A stretch of 64,000 nt of DNA from Ceratorhiza oryzae-sativae (GCA_030998015.1 JARWMV010000234.1:1240001-1304000), one strand, 5' to 3'; positions 23,705 through 39,308 are shown, counted from the stretch's first letter. A program made the numbers and translations. Notes: a model not told the origin generated them from the sequence alone.

Positions 23705-26700
23705 ATGTCGCGCTCGCCCCCACCCTCGGGCTTGCCCATGCGCCGTGCCTCGTCGACGTTCCGAACGAGTGCACTGGGAAACCACATTGCGGCACCCCCG
23801 CCTCCGCCCGAGCTGGACGACGACCGGCAGTCGCTCGACACGGAGACCACCCGGCGACGACCCCCGCCCCCAGAGCGCAAGGCATCCCGCCAAAACAGCA
23901 TCCGGATCAACACCACCAGTGTCGACGTCACTCCCCGCAACGAGCACCCGGTACGCGTCTTTTTCGTGTGTCGCGCGCTGATCGCTTTCTAATCGTTTGT
24001 CCTCTTCTGCTTTTCGCTCTTTTTATCACCATCAGCCGAGGAGACCGCCTTCGATGCAGATTGGGCTCGAGCCTGCCGAGGACAAGGCGCGTCCGACGTC
24101 GGTCGCATCCTCCGAGTTTGATGCCTACTACTTTTCCGTCCCGTCCCCCAACCAGTCTCGCCGTGCTTCTCTGGCCCCAGAGGACCCATATCTCCCACCC
24201 GAGCAGGCGCCCGCGCACGAACATCACGCGACACTCAAGGCGCGCAACAGGCAATCGCTCAACAGAACTAGTTTGTTGATCCCAGAGACCCCAGCCCGTG
24301 ACCCGGCGTCGATTGACCGACGGGGTCTCGTTGGTGTTGGCGAGTTGGCAACCCCCCGCTGGACCGTGACCCGCGACCCAAGAGCAATCAATCATGGTCA
24401 TCGCGACACTCGGGCGGACGATCGTCTCACGCAGCCCAACACTCCTGGCGACGAGGCTCCAATCAGCCCGTGGACGATCGAGGCTATTGACGCGAGCGAT
24501 TCGGGCGATGGCAGGGTATGTATTCATTCTTATCTGTGCCTGGCTCGATTCCAACGCCCGATTGTAACAGCTCCTGTCCACCAAGTTTCCTCGCTCACAC
24601 GCAATGTCTTCTCGGACCTCTCTCGCTTCGAGCGCTTCTGCCGGAGGACCTCCTCAGGAGGCTACCTCCCAACCCACCCAGCTTGATTCACCCAATCCCT
24701 CTTATAGATCTATCAAGCCAAAGGTTTCCATGGCTGAAGAATCTGGCGGCGAGGAAATTTTGTACAAGCCACCACCGCGCAAACCCGCCGGACGTCCTTC
24801 CATTTCGTCCATCTCGTCCAAGCGATTGAGTGACGTCTATTCTCAGTATCGCGACGCGAATGGATCATCAATCGACGTTGTTCCCAGTCCTATCGATGCA
24901 TCTGCCCAGTCCTCTCCAGCCACGGGATCAACTATTCTACCCGCGCCGCCTTCCGCTTATAACCAACAGACCTTCCCTAAAGCGCGCAAGCGTACTTCTG
25001 ACGAATTTGCCATGGATCAAAGTGGCGCTCTGGTCTCCAAGACCACCGGCAACTCTGTGGTCATACCTGGGGCTAGGAACAGCATATCGGAAAGGGACAA
25101 GGAGCAGGAGGACAAGGTAGTTCGGCGTCATCGCAGTCTCGGGGTTGGTGTCCCAAGTAAACCTATGGAGCGTGGCCTAGGCAAGGAACGCAGGCGAGGC
25201 GACAGTGTTGCCTGAGCATGAGCGCGAGTAAATCCCCCACCGCCAGCACCACTCCACGTGCTACGGGCGAAAAACATGCGAGGCAAACATCCGCGTCATC
25301 AACGTCCTCTTTCCACGACATTACCCATCCGAGACGGCATGACTTTTCGCACTTGCCTCCTTCGCCTTCGACGACCTCTATCCAGCATTTCATGAAGCAT
25401 GGAGCCAGTGCACCTCCTCCAGGTACCCCGCCTCTTCCGTCCCATCATTCCTCACCTTCGGTTGCGCACTCGCTCTTGCGTGGCACCCAGGAAGGGTGGG
25501 CAGCACTCGAGGATTCATCAACCGCCGAGGCACTTCGGAAACTTGACGGACTGTCAGGAAAAAACGTGCGGGCTCGCAGCTCTGTTGGAAGCGGAAGCCG
25601 GCCTACTACCCCTGGACAAAAGAGTGGTCGACTCTCGCGTCCTGGCAGCAAGGAACAATTGGGTGCAATGATGCAGGAGACTGATCCACCGCCTGAGACC
25701 GAGTCTAAAACGCCAGGCAGAAAGCCTTCGAGCAGAGATGGCCCATCTGGCACGCGTGCAAGCTTTGGTCCTCCGACCCCCAAACGTAGTTCTGCCAGCT
25801 CGACCACGTTCACGGGTACGCCTACCACTGGTTCGAGGGATTCTGCCTCGCTCTCGACTGCCACGAGCGTTACATCTACGTCTTTGTCCAGCCGAAAGTT
25901 GCGTCGTAATAGCGGAGGGAGCGATGGATCGAGCGGGTATGGTGTAGTCGAACCTGGGGCCCTTGTCGGAGAGGAAGGAGGGGCTGAAATCCCGCCGGTG
26001 CCACCTCTACCGAAGGACTTCTCCGTGTACAAAACTCCTCCGATGAGTGCCGGCATTGCTTTCCCCGGAGCCGGGAGCACCGCGATGAACGATGCTGAGG
26101 CTGTGCCTGATGCTGCTGGCTCGGACGACCCCGATAGGACTGTGGTGTTCCCTTCTATGAGCATGACGATCACTTCCCCAACCTCGCCTCCGCCCGCCAT
26201 GGCGACTCGTCAGCCGAGCAAAAAGTGGAGCTTCTCGAACGCGTTGAACTTGAGGTTGCCGTCTGGGTCATCGCCAAAGGACTTGTCCTATCTTCAAAAG
26301 GAACTACCTGGCACCCCGCAAAAGGAATTACCTGCCCCTGAAGCGCCTCCAAAGGATATCACTTCCCCGCAAAAGACTCCCCGTTCGCAGGGATCTGTCT
26401 CATTCAGCGTAGGCCATATTGACACCAGCTCGCCCGCATCTGGTGGCGGGAGCTCTGAGAACTGGAGCGCGGTCGAGCATTCGGAGGCGGCCGGGTTTGC
26501 ACCCTCAAGTGTACCAACGACTGGAACAGGCACGATGGGCTTTGTCCGAACACCTGAGTCTCACCACTACCCCAAGACACCCGAGACCACCCACACATTC
26601 CCAAGGACACCCGAGAAGAGCCGCCAAAACTTTTCCAAGACACCCGAAGGAATCTCGCACGTACGAACACCCGATGCCCTGAGTGTCTCGAGTGCGAGTA

Positions 26701-29700
26701 CTCTCGACACGGGCGCGACACCCCAGGCTGTAAGTAGCCCGTCGGCCAAGCAGCCGCGTCGACTTACCCCCTCGTCGATTCCGTTCTTCCGACGGTCTTC
26801 GTCCCAATCCATGCAGGTTCCTCATCAGCACCAGCACCATCATCAGGGGCCGTCTCATACGGTATCCGGGCAGCGTGAAGGGTCTATGTCTCCGACATAC
26901 CAGCTTCCGCAGAGCTTGACACACCAAGCTTCGTCCCATTCCGTTTCGTCTTTGGCTTCCGAGTCTGGGTTTTCTCAATCTGGATTTTCTGGCGTATCTG
27001 GACCGCCGAGCGCATCCAAAAAATCTAGTGTTTTGAATTTAGGGTCGCTACTGAAGGGATCGGGCTCGCGCAAGAGCGTCAGTGGAGACAAGAGTGATGC
27101 GAACAGCAAGTCGGCCGAAGAGAAAGACCGAAAGAAAAAAGAGGACAAGGAGAGAAGCGAGAGTCGTATCTCGGCTTTGATGGGCAGAAAGAGGGGCAAG
27201 GTGGGTGGTGTGCCTGCGACTGTGGGGTCTCGTCGTAGTCGGAGCGAACTGAATGGGTTTGGGTTTGGTGGTCATCAGACGATCTCGTCGGCGGAGGAAA
27301 AACGTGGATCGAAGCCGGTGACCCTGCCACCGATGCAGATGTCTGTTCTCCCAGCATCAACGGTGCAGCGCGTGGCCAACCTAAAGGCGGGCGGCACCCC
27401 CAACTCAGCGCGCTCGACTATCTCGTCTGTGAACCGTGCTACCTCGTCCCCGGCGAGCTCGATGAGCAAAGCCTCGGATCAATCGCTTCGAAGCAGCAGG
27501 CAACACCTTCCAACCATCGCCGGATCACCATCTGTCGGTCTTGGTGGGCAGCAGCAGGCAAGGGAAGGCGTGAGCGCTATGTCCGGTTCGACTGTGAAGG
27601 AGACGCCGACCAAAATACCACGTACGTCGGATCGTACGTTCGGTGTGTCCATGTTCTGGGCGTTACTAAGGTTTTTACTATTTCGTAGGCTCTCGTCGTA
27701 CCAGTCTGAACATCACCGGACTCAGCGCAGCTCAACAAGCCAAGACTCAAGTGCCATCTCGGGACGGATCGCCATCAGGTCAGAGTTCGGCGAACGAATT
27801 TGGTATGATTGGTTCGGGAGAGACTCCCAAGCCCCAGTATGCGACCACTGGCGCGACAGCACGATCGTCTGTTCGCGCGTCTCCCCAATCCATATCTCGC
27901 GGACCTCGACACTCTAACGCTGGCGGCTCGTCCTCCTCGTCGTCTGCTACCCCTTCAGTCGCGAAGAAATCCGCCCACCCTGTTTCGCTCAGTAGCCTCC
28001 GCAAACTCTCCAGCAATACCACTTCTGTGAGCGCCAGTTCCGCTGGCCCGACGAAAGAGCATCATCACTCACGTCTATCTATCCTTTCGCCATCTAAATC
28101 ACTTAAGTTCCTGAGCCCCAAGGTGACCGTCCCCGTTACCCGGACTGTGGAGTCTACGTCTCGAGGTGTTACTCCAGCGACGCCATCCTCTTCTAGACAA
28201 TCCTTGTCGACTCCTTCGCCTGTCCCACAGGAAGTGGACGAGGAAGAGATAGCCGGAGACGAAGAGATGATGGCATATATCCGGCGGTTGCACGCGCGCA
28301 AGTTGGCTAGTGGTGCGAAACGCGAGGAATTGGAGGAGATGCTCAAGTTCCCCGAACCTATCCCGCCCAAGACTGGCATGACCCCTGCTGGTGAGTTCAA
28401 TCACAAAGGTGTTCAGATATATCCGCTCAACATTATCTCGCAGAAGTCCTGGTGTCTTCTGAGAACGACCACCTGTGCGAGTACGAGCGCAAGGAGATGC
28501 TAGACTTCCCTAGGGTCTATTATGCTGGCGGGGGTAGCAGGAAGAATATGGCCACTCTCAACAACTCGACGAACAATTATGGTTATGACGACGAACGAGG
28601 TGACTACCTTGTCATCAAACACGACCATCTTGCGTATCGATACGAAATCATCGACACGTTGGGTAAAGGTTCCTTCGGCCAAGTCCTTCACTGTCGCGAT
28701 CATTGCACCGGGTTGTCTGTTGGTATCAAGATCATCCGGAACAAGAAACGCTTCCACCACCAAGCGCTCGTCGAAATCAAGATCCTCGATAGCCTGAAGA
28801 AATGGGTAAGCATATTTGACTCAACGAGCTGGCTGCCGACTCATGGCGGTCGCAGGATCCTGAGGAGAAGTCTCACGTCCTCAAGATGAACGAGCACTTC
28901 ACGTTCAGGAATCATTTGTGCATAGTCACGGAGCTCCTCAGCATCAATTTGTATGAGCTTATCAAGGCCAACGGGTTTGCTGGGTTCACCACGGCGCTTA
29001 TCCGTCGTTTCACTACTCAAATGCTCGCTTCACTCGTGCTCATGCGGCAACATCGGATTGTACATTGTGACCTTAAGCCAGAGGCAAGCAGATTTGATCC
29101 AGTAACGTAGCCACCGTGCTGACCAGTTTGTTTAGAATGTGCTTCTTCTGCATCCGGCTAAGAGCGCGCTGAAAGTGATCGATTTCGGCAGCAGTTGCTT
29201 CGAACATGAAAAAGGTTTGTCTCTACTTCTTTTATCCTTGGCCAATGCTGAACCAAATTGCATTTATAGTGTACACGTACATCCAGAGTCGTTTCTACCG
29301 ATCCCCAGAGGTCATACTCGGCATGAATTACCACATGGCCATTGATATGTGGAGTCTTGGATGCATCCTTGCCGAGTTGTATACTGGTTTCCCGATCTTC
29401 CCTGGTGAAAACGAACAGGAGCAGCTTTCATGCATTATGGAAGTGCTTGGCGTTCCAGACAAAGAGTTGATCAATCGCAGTTCTAGAAAACGTCTATTCT
29501 TTGGTATGCACCTAGTCTCAACCTCGGTCGCACAAACCGCTAACTTTTTATAGAAACCAACGGCCAACCCAGACCCGTTGTCAACTCTAAAGGTCGCCGT
29601 CGCCGTCCTGGCAGCAAAACCTTAGCACAAGTCCTCCGCTGCGATGACGAACTTTTCGTTGATTGTAAGCTAATATATTACGCTAGGTCGTCCAATGCTA

Positions 29701-30159
29701 ACAATCCGAACAGTCATCGCCAAGTGTTTGATCTGGGATCCCGAGCGTCGCCTCAAACCTCAACCTGCGCTTCGTCATCCATTCATCACCGCGGGTCGTC
29801 GCCCCAAAATGATGAGCCCTGCCCCCACCACTAGCACCCGCCACCTCTTCACACCGAGCTCCTCGACATCTGCTCTCACTACCACACGAACCAAGCCCTT
29901 GGCAACTCCTCAAAAGTCGCAGATTGGAGCCCCAACGCCACTCAGTTCTCGCATCGCGACTCGCGCCCCGACTACGAATAATACGTCGGTTCCCCAGACA
30001 CCTACTTCTAGTTCGCATACCAATAATTTGGGCACCGCATCTGCCCGTCGATACCATGTCCCTGCATCTTCTTCTGCGTATGCTTCGCGAACGTTGGCTT
30101 CAGCGTCCAATGGCTATGCGGTTAGTCTCTCTTCCACTACCTTACCAGCTTTGGGCTAA
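23705..30159 (+). CDS. very large DYRK-family protein kinase, Pom1-like
   Basis: A dual-specificity kinase that activates itself by tyrosine phosphorylation and then phosphorylates Ser/Thr. Pom1 of fission yeast links cell polarity to cell size. The N-terminal 1500 or so residues are disordered and rich in Ser, Thr and Pro. The DYRK homology box precedes the kinase domain: [19 protein letters not shown]. Kinase motifs: GKGSFGQV, the lysine in [18 protein letters not shown] (split by an intron), DFGSSCF, the activation loop [16 protein letters not shown] with the Y-x-Y pair, and [15 protein letters not shown]. The C-terminal tail is Ser/Thr-rich. The part up to about 25200 and the part after 25218 join in frame only if one C is added at 25211-25212. 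Splice sites near 27620-27690 and inside the kinase domain are canonical. Start 23705 begins [10 protein letters not shown]. It is either one gene or, less likely, two adjacent genes. Confidence 0.85.
26547..26675 (+). repeat. five (R/K)TP(E/D) units in the DYRK N-terminal region
   Basis: Five motifs RTPE, KTPE, RTPE, KTPE and RTPD occur with spacings of 8 to 11 residues. They are possible proline-directed phosphorylation sites in a disordered segment. The DNA copies differ, so this is an old protein repeat, not a recent tandem duplication. Confidence 0.7.
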
Positions 30160-30486
30160 CTAGGTTATAAATATTATTAGCAATGAATGTTTTTTTGACG
30201 ACATTACTTCTTGTGGATTACCTTCCGGAAGTTTAGGCTCTGGTAGCAAACACTGGATTTTATGTGCCATGGCTGCTGCTTTGTTTTTTTTTCGTATCTC
30301 TTGCTAGTTTCATGACATCCCTATAACTTTCACGCATACTACATACTGCAAATAGTACATTTTGGGTTAAGCGTTTATGCCCAGGATCCCCTAAGTAGAG
30401 CTATACATTTGGTACATAATTGGTGCATAAAGAGAGTGTTTGGTATTAGTACACAAACTCGCGAGCCTGGGAAATTTTGCGACTCG
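30160..30486. other. convergent 3' region between the DYRK kinase and the RecQ gene
   Basis: AT-rich, with T runs, between two genes that end towards each other. It should hold both polyadenylation regions. No gene is seen. Confidence 0.5.
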
Positions 30487-32768
<2,282 letters not shown>

Positions 32769-33096
32769 TATCGGAGACGACCTTCCCGGGGCAACCGAGG
32801 GGTGTTCTATACTAGCCTACTTGGGAGTTAGCATAAGGAGCCACTGGACAAATAGCCCACAATCTTCAGCCCACGATGCAGTTTGGTCGTCTTGTGATGC
32901 ACTGAAGAGCCTGGGATATTATCTCGAGAGGGAGGCATGGTGGGCGCTTCTAATCTGGATGGGGGCAAGGCAAAGCCACACGCGATATGCCATGTGACTT
33001 TGAAGCAGAGGTAGCAATTTTGACAAGAAAGGAAATATAAGTACACCCAGTTCTGTTTGAGCCAAGCACGTTGCAGATCTTTTCAAGGGCCAATTT
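32769..33096. other. intergenic region between RecQ and GAR1
   Basis: Holds the RecQ promoter and the GAR1 3' flank, both on the minus strand. The small frames seen here have no recognisable content. Confidence 0.45.
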
Positions 33097-33933
33097 TTAG
33101 TATCCGCGACCGCGGCCGCGTCCTCCACCACGCCCTCCAGAGAATCCGCCTCGACCACCGCCCCGAGGGGCGCCTCGAGGACCTCCCCGACCTCCGCCGC
33201 GCCCGCCACCGCCTCGGGAGAAGCCTCGGCCACCAGGCGCTCCACGCCCTGCACCTCGGGAAGCACCGCGTCCTCCCCTGCCCCGTTCTGCGGATTATAC
33301 ATCAGTAAGTGTGGAGCTTGTGGACGGAATGCGCTTACTCTCGACTGTCATGATTATATCGATGGGGCACGCTTACTTAGTCAACCAAGGCACAGACACA
33401 GCTCAACGACGTACCTTTCCCACCTATGACCTTCGGTTTTGGTAAGAAGCGTTCGATTGGCAGAAGCTTTTGGTCTGACACGTATACTTTGTCCCCTTTC
33501 TTGAAGCTCGCTGCTACCATTCCCTGTTCCATTTTGACAGAGAAGTAGACTTCGTTGATTGGCCCCAGGATTTCATCGACTTTTCCGATTTGGGATTTAT
33601 TTTGCAGGTAGATGGGTGCGTTGAAGTGCGGAACTTTGTCTGGAATGAGGGAGGAGCAAAGCATCTCGTCCTCAACAGCATGGACAAATGCGCCCAGTTC
33701 TGGGGGATGAGTTTGAGTCTTATTCGAGCACTGCAGAATCAATTTGGCATACCGAGAACTGTTTCTGGGGGACCTTGATCAAAGCTTCTTTGGAATCCGC
33801 CTCGTCCACCACCTCGTCCTCCTACTGATTATTTATATCCGTTTGAAATGTCCACACTCAAACTGGACTAACCTCCACGCCCCCCTCGGTCCCCTCCCCG
33901 TCCTCCTCGTCCAAAGCTTCCACGACCGCTCAT
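33097..33933 (-). CDS. GAR1: H/ACA ribonucleoprotein subunit Gar1
   Basis: Gar1 is one of the four core proteins of H/ACA particles, which convert uridine to pseudouridine in rRNA and other RNAs in the nucleolus. The first exon, from ATG 33933, begins [13 protein letters not shown], an RGG box. The conserved core reads [40 protein letters not shown] and [19 protein letters not shown] with [20 protein letters not shown]. The second RGG box ends RGRGRGY at 33097. Flanking RGG boxes are the family layout. Three or so short introns interrupt it. It is divergent from UTP21, another nucleolar rRNA-processing gene, with 199 bases between starts. Confidence 0.93.
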
Positions 33934-34132
33934 TTTGGGGGGTTTATGGTATAATTTTTAGCTGGATTAATTCTTCGGGTAGCTAGAAATTATTCTATAG
34001 ATTGCCGTATTGTTCGATTGTGCCGCCTCGCGTTGTGGTTGTCGGCAGAGACACAGAGGTTTATTTCAAATTGAGCGATCATTCTGTAAATTTAGCATAG
34101 CCACTCATTCGACTTCACATCTGTCCTCCATC
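33934..34132. promoter_or_regulatory. shared divergent promoter GAR1 / UTP21
   Basis: There are 199 bases between the start codons of two nucleolar ribosome-biogenesis genes transcribed in opposite directions. Shared control would fit their common pathway; no binding motif is certain. Confidence 0.45.
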
Positions 34133-37100
34133 ATGGTCTCTACAACCGGACGAACAACAGTATCGGTCGCAGAGGGGCCTCCTCGAAAAAAGCACAGAAA
34201 TTTAAACAAATCTACTAGCCAACCTCGGGCTCGACCAACTTTATTCGCCCCGTTTCGTGCGCTTGGAATCATCACGAACCATGTGCCATTCGCGATGCAG
34301 GCACGCTCTTACAAGGGAAATGAAGAAGGGCCAAATCTTGTGATTGTGACATGTCTTGGGAAGGCTTGGGCTATGTGGGATGGAGGGAAAATGGGATTGC
34401 TGTTCGTCAGTAAGCATCCCGCCTAGCCTTGTAGTTAGTTTGACATATTTTGCTCAATGATCAATCGCCACAGGCCCCGATGCACCTGACGCCCTCGCTG
34501 CCATATCGATGGATGAGAGTTTTGTCTGGGCACTGGCTGGCCCACATGCTATCAAATACGCCAGGGGAAAGGAGGTTGGGCGGGCGACCAATCCCCTCAA
34601 TATCGCACTTTCCTCTATCCTGCTCTTTGGATCACATTTGATATGTTTGACCTCTGACGGAGCGCATGCTATTGTATGGGACAAAAACAATTTCGGTATG
34701 GGTTAATATTTCTGTCTCATCATGGGCTAAAGCGATTTTCTTAGAACTCCAGGGAAAGCTAACCTTTTCGGATGGCTTTAAAGCAGCTCATATGCTTCAC
34801 CCCGCAACATACCTGAACAAGGTTATTTTTGCCAGCTCCAATGGGAGCATGCAGCTTTGGAACATCCGCACTGCGTACGTGGTTATCTCCTGGTATGGGC
34901 TTTGACGATTAATTGTATTCTCTACACAGTACGTGCCTCCACATATTCCCTGCTTCGAATTTAAGTACTCTAGCATCTGGGTCTCCTATCACAACGCTTG
35001 CGCAGTCTCCTGCTGTGGATGTCATAGGGATTGGATTTGCATCGGGCGAATGTGTGCTTTACGACGTGCGTTCTGATGAGCGGGTTATGCGTGTGTTTAT
35101 GGAGGGAGCTGCAATCCGTTCTATTGCGTTCCGGACGGGTGAGTTACACTTGGTAATGCTTCTACAGACGTTTAATGTTTAATATATTACACTAGACGGC
35201 CACCCCGTTCTTGCAACCGCCTCCGCAACGGGTCATATCGCGCTTTGGGACCTCAATGCTCAGGGTCGACTGCTGCATGTCCTAAAAGGTGCACATAACA
35301 GCAGTATATCTTTTATTCAATGGATTCCAGGGCAACCCGTCATGGTAACCTCTGGCGAGGACAATAGTCTGAAGGTAATGCCGCACATTATTATACCCAA
35401 TTTAGCTAATCAATTGGTATAGCAATGGCTATGTGAATCCCCCGACGAGCCGCCCAGGCTGTTGAAGTACCGTTCTGGGCATCATGCCCCTCCTCACCTG
35501 ATTCGGTATTATGGAGAGGACGGAAAGCAGCTCCTAACCGCGTCGAGGGATAGAAGTCTTAGGTATACCTCCGTTGTTCGGGATTCGCGTAGCTACGAAT
35601 TGTCTCAAGGTACGATTTATGGTACCCACAAGCGTTTCATAACCTCATTCAATTTGCCGATAGGTTCACTCGAACAGAAGGCAACATCCCTCGCAATACC
35701 GGTTTCTCACCTTAAACTTCCAGCTATCACGTCATTATCCTACTCTTCTACGCGCTCCAAGGATTGGGAGGATGTGCTTACATCTCATATTGGTGAGACC
35801 TTCGCCCGAACATGGAGCGTACAAAACAAAAAACTTGGGAGGTGGAGCGTGGGTGGAACTGAGCGAGCGAAAGGCGTCAGTGCCAAAGGAAAGGGCACAG
35901 ATGCGTCACTGGGAGAGGTCAAGGTACGCTGAATTTTCATCATTCTGCGCTGAGTACATAACGTTTGGTACATCTAGACAGTATGCGTCTCTGCATGTGG
36001 AAATTTTGGGTTCATCGGTACAGCCCAAGGGCTCGTTCACTCATATAATATGCAGAGTGGCTTGAAACGACGATTATACGATGCTGCGAGGGGTCAGAGC
36101 GTGACGGGAATTGCGACAGACGCACTGAATCGAGTGGTAGTCGTCAGCACGCTTGATGGAACCATTCACGTAGGTTTCATCCGCCTCTCTTTCCTACCCT
36201 CGTTTGACCACCTTCAAGTTTTTCGATTTCCACACAACTGCCCAACTAGGGGTAATCAAGTTGCCTTCTGCAGCCGTTTCAATCCAGTTGCAGCGCGATT
36301 CGGGGCTATTAGCGGTTACATGCGACGACCATACGGTTCGGATTATTGATATAGAAACCAGGAAGGTTGTGCGAGAGTTGAGAGGATTTCAAGCGCGGGT
36401 TTTGGACGTTGTAAGTCGCTTCCGTTATTCAGGGATGTACTAATCAAGTAAACGGCGCTCCCAGTCGTTCTCGTATGATTCTCGATGGCTTACCGCATGT
36501 TCACTGGATAACACCATTCGAACGTTCGATATTCCTACTGGCCGTTTGATTGATGCGTTCAAAACCCCAAGTGTTGCGACAAGCGTTGCGCTCTCACCCT
36601 CTGGGGATTTCCTTGCTACTGCACATGTCGACAGCGTTGGTGTCTTCCTTTGGTACGTTCTCCGATCATCGATGGGAATTATATCCTAACTGGCTGTGAT
36701 AATAGGACCAATAAGGCGCAATACAGCGATGTGTCGTTACAAAGCGTTGGAGAGGGAGATGTGGTAATGGTTAACCTCCCAAGTATGCAGGGTGAAGATG
36801 AGTTTGACGGTAAGCGCATAAGCCTTGTGGGTAAAAGTGACTGTTTGACTTAAATACCTTGCACTCGTAGACCTTGATCTTGGCGAAATTGCAGATCTTT
36901 CTCTTGCGGAAGGTTCAAAAAGGTCGATAGGAAAAACGGGTCAACTTGAAGGAGAGCTGATCACACTCACTGTGCTACCCCGTTCTAAATGGCAAACACT
37001 TTTGAATCTCGAAGTGATTCAGGTGGGAACTCGCCAGTCTACCACCCCATTATTGCTAACCAGTAATCATTCATATTTAGGCGCGGAACAAGCCTATTGA

Positions 37101-37676
37101 ACCGCCAAAGGCGCCTGAAAAGGCGCCATTCTTCTTGCCAACTGTGGCCGGCGTTGAACCCAAATTTGATACAAGTACCGAACCTTCGAAAAAGACAGAG
37201 GATAAGGAGAGCCATAGGAAGCAGAACGCTGCGGTGCGGATTGAGACTGAGCTTCAAAGACACCTCCGGACCGAGGAGGAAGGAGGCTCTTGTAAGCAAC
37301 CTGCTGCATTTTTCAGAGCTCATAAAACTCATTCCTCTTGTCCACCTCCGCCATAGATGATGCATTTTTTGCACAAGCTCAGGATATGTCGGCCGCGGCT
37401 CTTGACGTTGAGCTCCGTTCGTTCACATCTCTAGAAGACCTTTCAATGTTTCTTCATGCGCTTACTCAACGCCTGAAGTCTCGTCGCGACTTTGAGGCCG
37501 TACAGACCTATCTCGCTGTCTTTCTGAGGCTGCATGGTGATACGCTGGTCGAGCATGAAGAGTTGATGGAGAAGGTTGATAGTTTAGCCGTTGTCCATAA
37601 ACAAGAGGCTGAGAGGCTGGCAGAGCTTGTGGATTCTGGCTTAGGAAAACTTGGATTTATTCGTGGTATTTTGTAA
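34133..37676 (+). CDS. UTP21: U3 snoRNP protein Utp21 (WDR36 family)
   Basis: A small-subunit processome component needed for early 18S rRNA cleavages in the nucleolus. The N-terminus is basic (PPRKKHRNLNKST). It is followed by LFAPFRALGIITNHVPFAMQ and tandem WD40 repeats across about 34260-36650, with typical blades such as IALWDLNAQGRLLHVLKGAH and MVTSGEDNSLKQWLCE. The Utp21 C-terminal domain follows: PIEPPKAPEKAPFFLPTVAG, RHLRTEEEGGS, then ALDVELRSF and FLRLHGDTLVEHEEL, ending at 37676. About a dozen introns of 50-70 bp occur, and the last joins S-Y-D-A. Length (about 900 residues) fits. The next gene downstream also encodes a WD40 protein, but of another family. Confidence 0.93.
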
Positions 37677-37763
37677 ACATTTAAGCCACCAACGCCATGT
37701 TATTTACACATGTTTACCCAAACTGGACTTGGTGTTATCATTTGGCTCTGACAAACGACCACG

Positions 37764-39308
37764 ATGTTCGCAAACGCGCCTCAGTCACCCCCTTTTCTGT
37801 CACACTACATACATGATCACCATAGTGATGTACACGTTATAAAGTCATGTCAACACGAGCGGGGAAGGGGTTTACTTGCAGTCGCGGGTGAGTCGCGCGT
37901 CGAAGTTTTGTTGCGTGTAAGTTTAACGTTTCAGCTCAGGTGTGTCACACTTTTGACCACGGTTTGTTCGGAGAATAGGATACTTCGCAAAAATTTCTGG
38001 TACTCAAAACAATTGCGTCGTTTCATGTTGGGTCGACCGCAGTTGCTGTGGATTGGTCGCCAGACGCAATTTCCCCTGCGTCTTCAGATAATTGGAATAT
38101 TGAGTGGGTCTCATAGAACAGTAAATTCATATAAAACTTACTATATATTATTGCAATAGGTTAGGAGTAGCATGCACGGACGGCAACATGCGTATTCTCC
38201 GCAAAACGCCACTCTCTCCAGCCGGCGAGATTCGCATTTTCGGAGGCGGCACAACTGGCCACAGTGCGCGTATCACTTCACTAGCGTTTTCCTCAGCACG
38301 AGCGGGGACCCACGTGGCCAGTGTCGGGGAAGACTGTAACCTGCTTGTGTGGAATTTGTCACCAAAAATTATCAAGACAGAAGAAGACATGGATGGAACG
38401 GATATGGATATGAGCATGGAGGTTGCAGCGGAAGGCGACCAACCACCAAGCGCGTATCCAATTCCATTTTCCCATCCTCTGCAAGATGTCATTGCACATG
38501 ATGCGAACGCGCGCTCGTTGCTCGTTGCAGACTCGCGCGGGGCTGTATCGTTGGTCGATTGGGCGGGTATGGAGATCGAGGAAGGCACTCCCGAAGGTTG
38601 GCGTAGACAACGGATTGTGGAGCTCATGGATCCCAAGCGTGTGGCGGAAGGGATTACGGGTGTCAGGACATCTGGAGTCCCAAGAAATTCGTCGCTCGGC
38701 GGTGGTGCAGACTGGAAACCAGATGATCCTAACATGTTAGTATTTCAAACCCCATCGTCTTGGTAGATTCTGATATGTGTAGAATTGGGGCAACATATGG
38801 CTCGCGTTGGATGATTTGGGACCTTAGAAGGCTACAAGGAGGAAAGCCTGTTGCCACAGGCGAAGGATTCTTGACTGGTGGCCACCGTTTCAGGTGAGTG
38901 AACATGCCACGATACAAGCGAGACGCACTAGACGCCCTAGTTAGGTGGTGTCCTACAGACGAGAATTTATTTGCTGTATCAACAACCTCACCCATCCCTG
39001 GCGCAGCAGTCAAGGTGTACCACATTTCCTTTCCGGGCGGTAAGTGGGCCTCACTAAATACATCCTACACTCGCTGACATGGCGATCCTATAGCTCCTCG
39101 GACGTACCAAGTCCTACCACGACCTCATCGTATTCGTGATATCGATTGGTTAACGGAACTGCCTACGTCCTCCGACCAGAATGAAAACGAAAACGAACTG
39201 CAAACTCGCGTTCCATCGCCACCGTGGTTGGCAGTAGCTGTTGGACGAAAGGTCTTTTTCGTTAATGCATTGGAGGAGGCTGGGGCTCTTAATGAGTACA
39301 CAGTCTAG
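37764..39308 (+). CDS. NUP37: WD40 protein, probable nucleoporin Nup37
   Basis: Probably a subunit of the Y (Nup107-160) complex of the nuclear pore. From ATG 37764 the protein reads MFANAPQSPPFLSHYIHDH; later exons give a blade HSARITSLAFSSARAGTHVA and SVGEDCNLLVWNL. The C-terminal half contains GATYGSRWMIWDLRRLQGG, RWCPTDENLFAVSTTSPIPG and VYHISFPGAPRTYQVLPRPH, then PSPPWLAVAVGRKVFFVNAL. The pairing of a blade with RW...ENLFA and a final short hydrophobic blade resembles human NUP37. Length (about 430 residues) is somewhat larger. Other short WD40 proteins cannot be fully excluded. It starts 87 bases after the UTP21 stop codon. Confidence 0.65.

Noticed and set aside
33105..33290. GC-rich tandem repeat near 33.2 kb
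   Set aside because: It encodes the C-terminal RGG box of Gar1.
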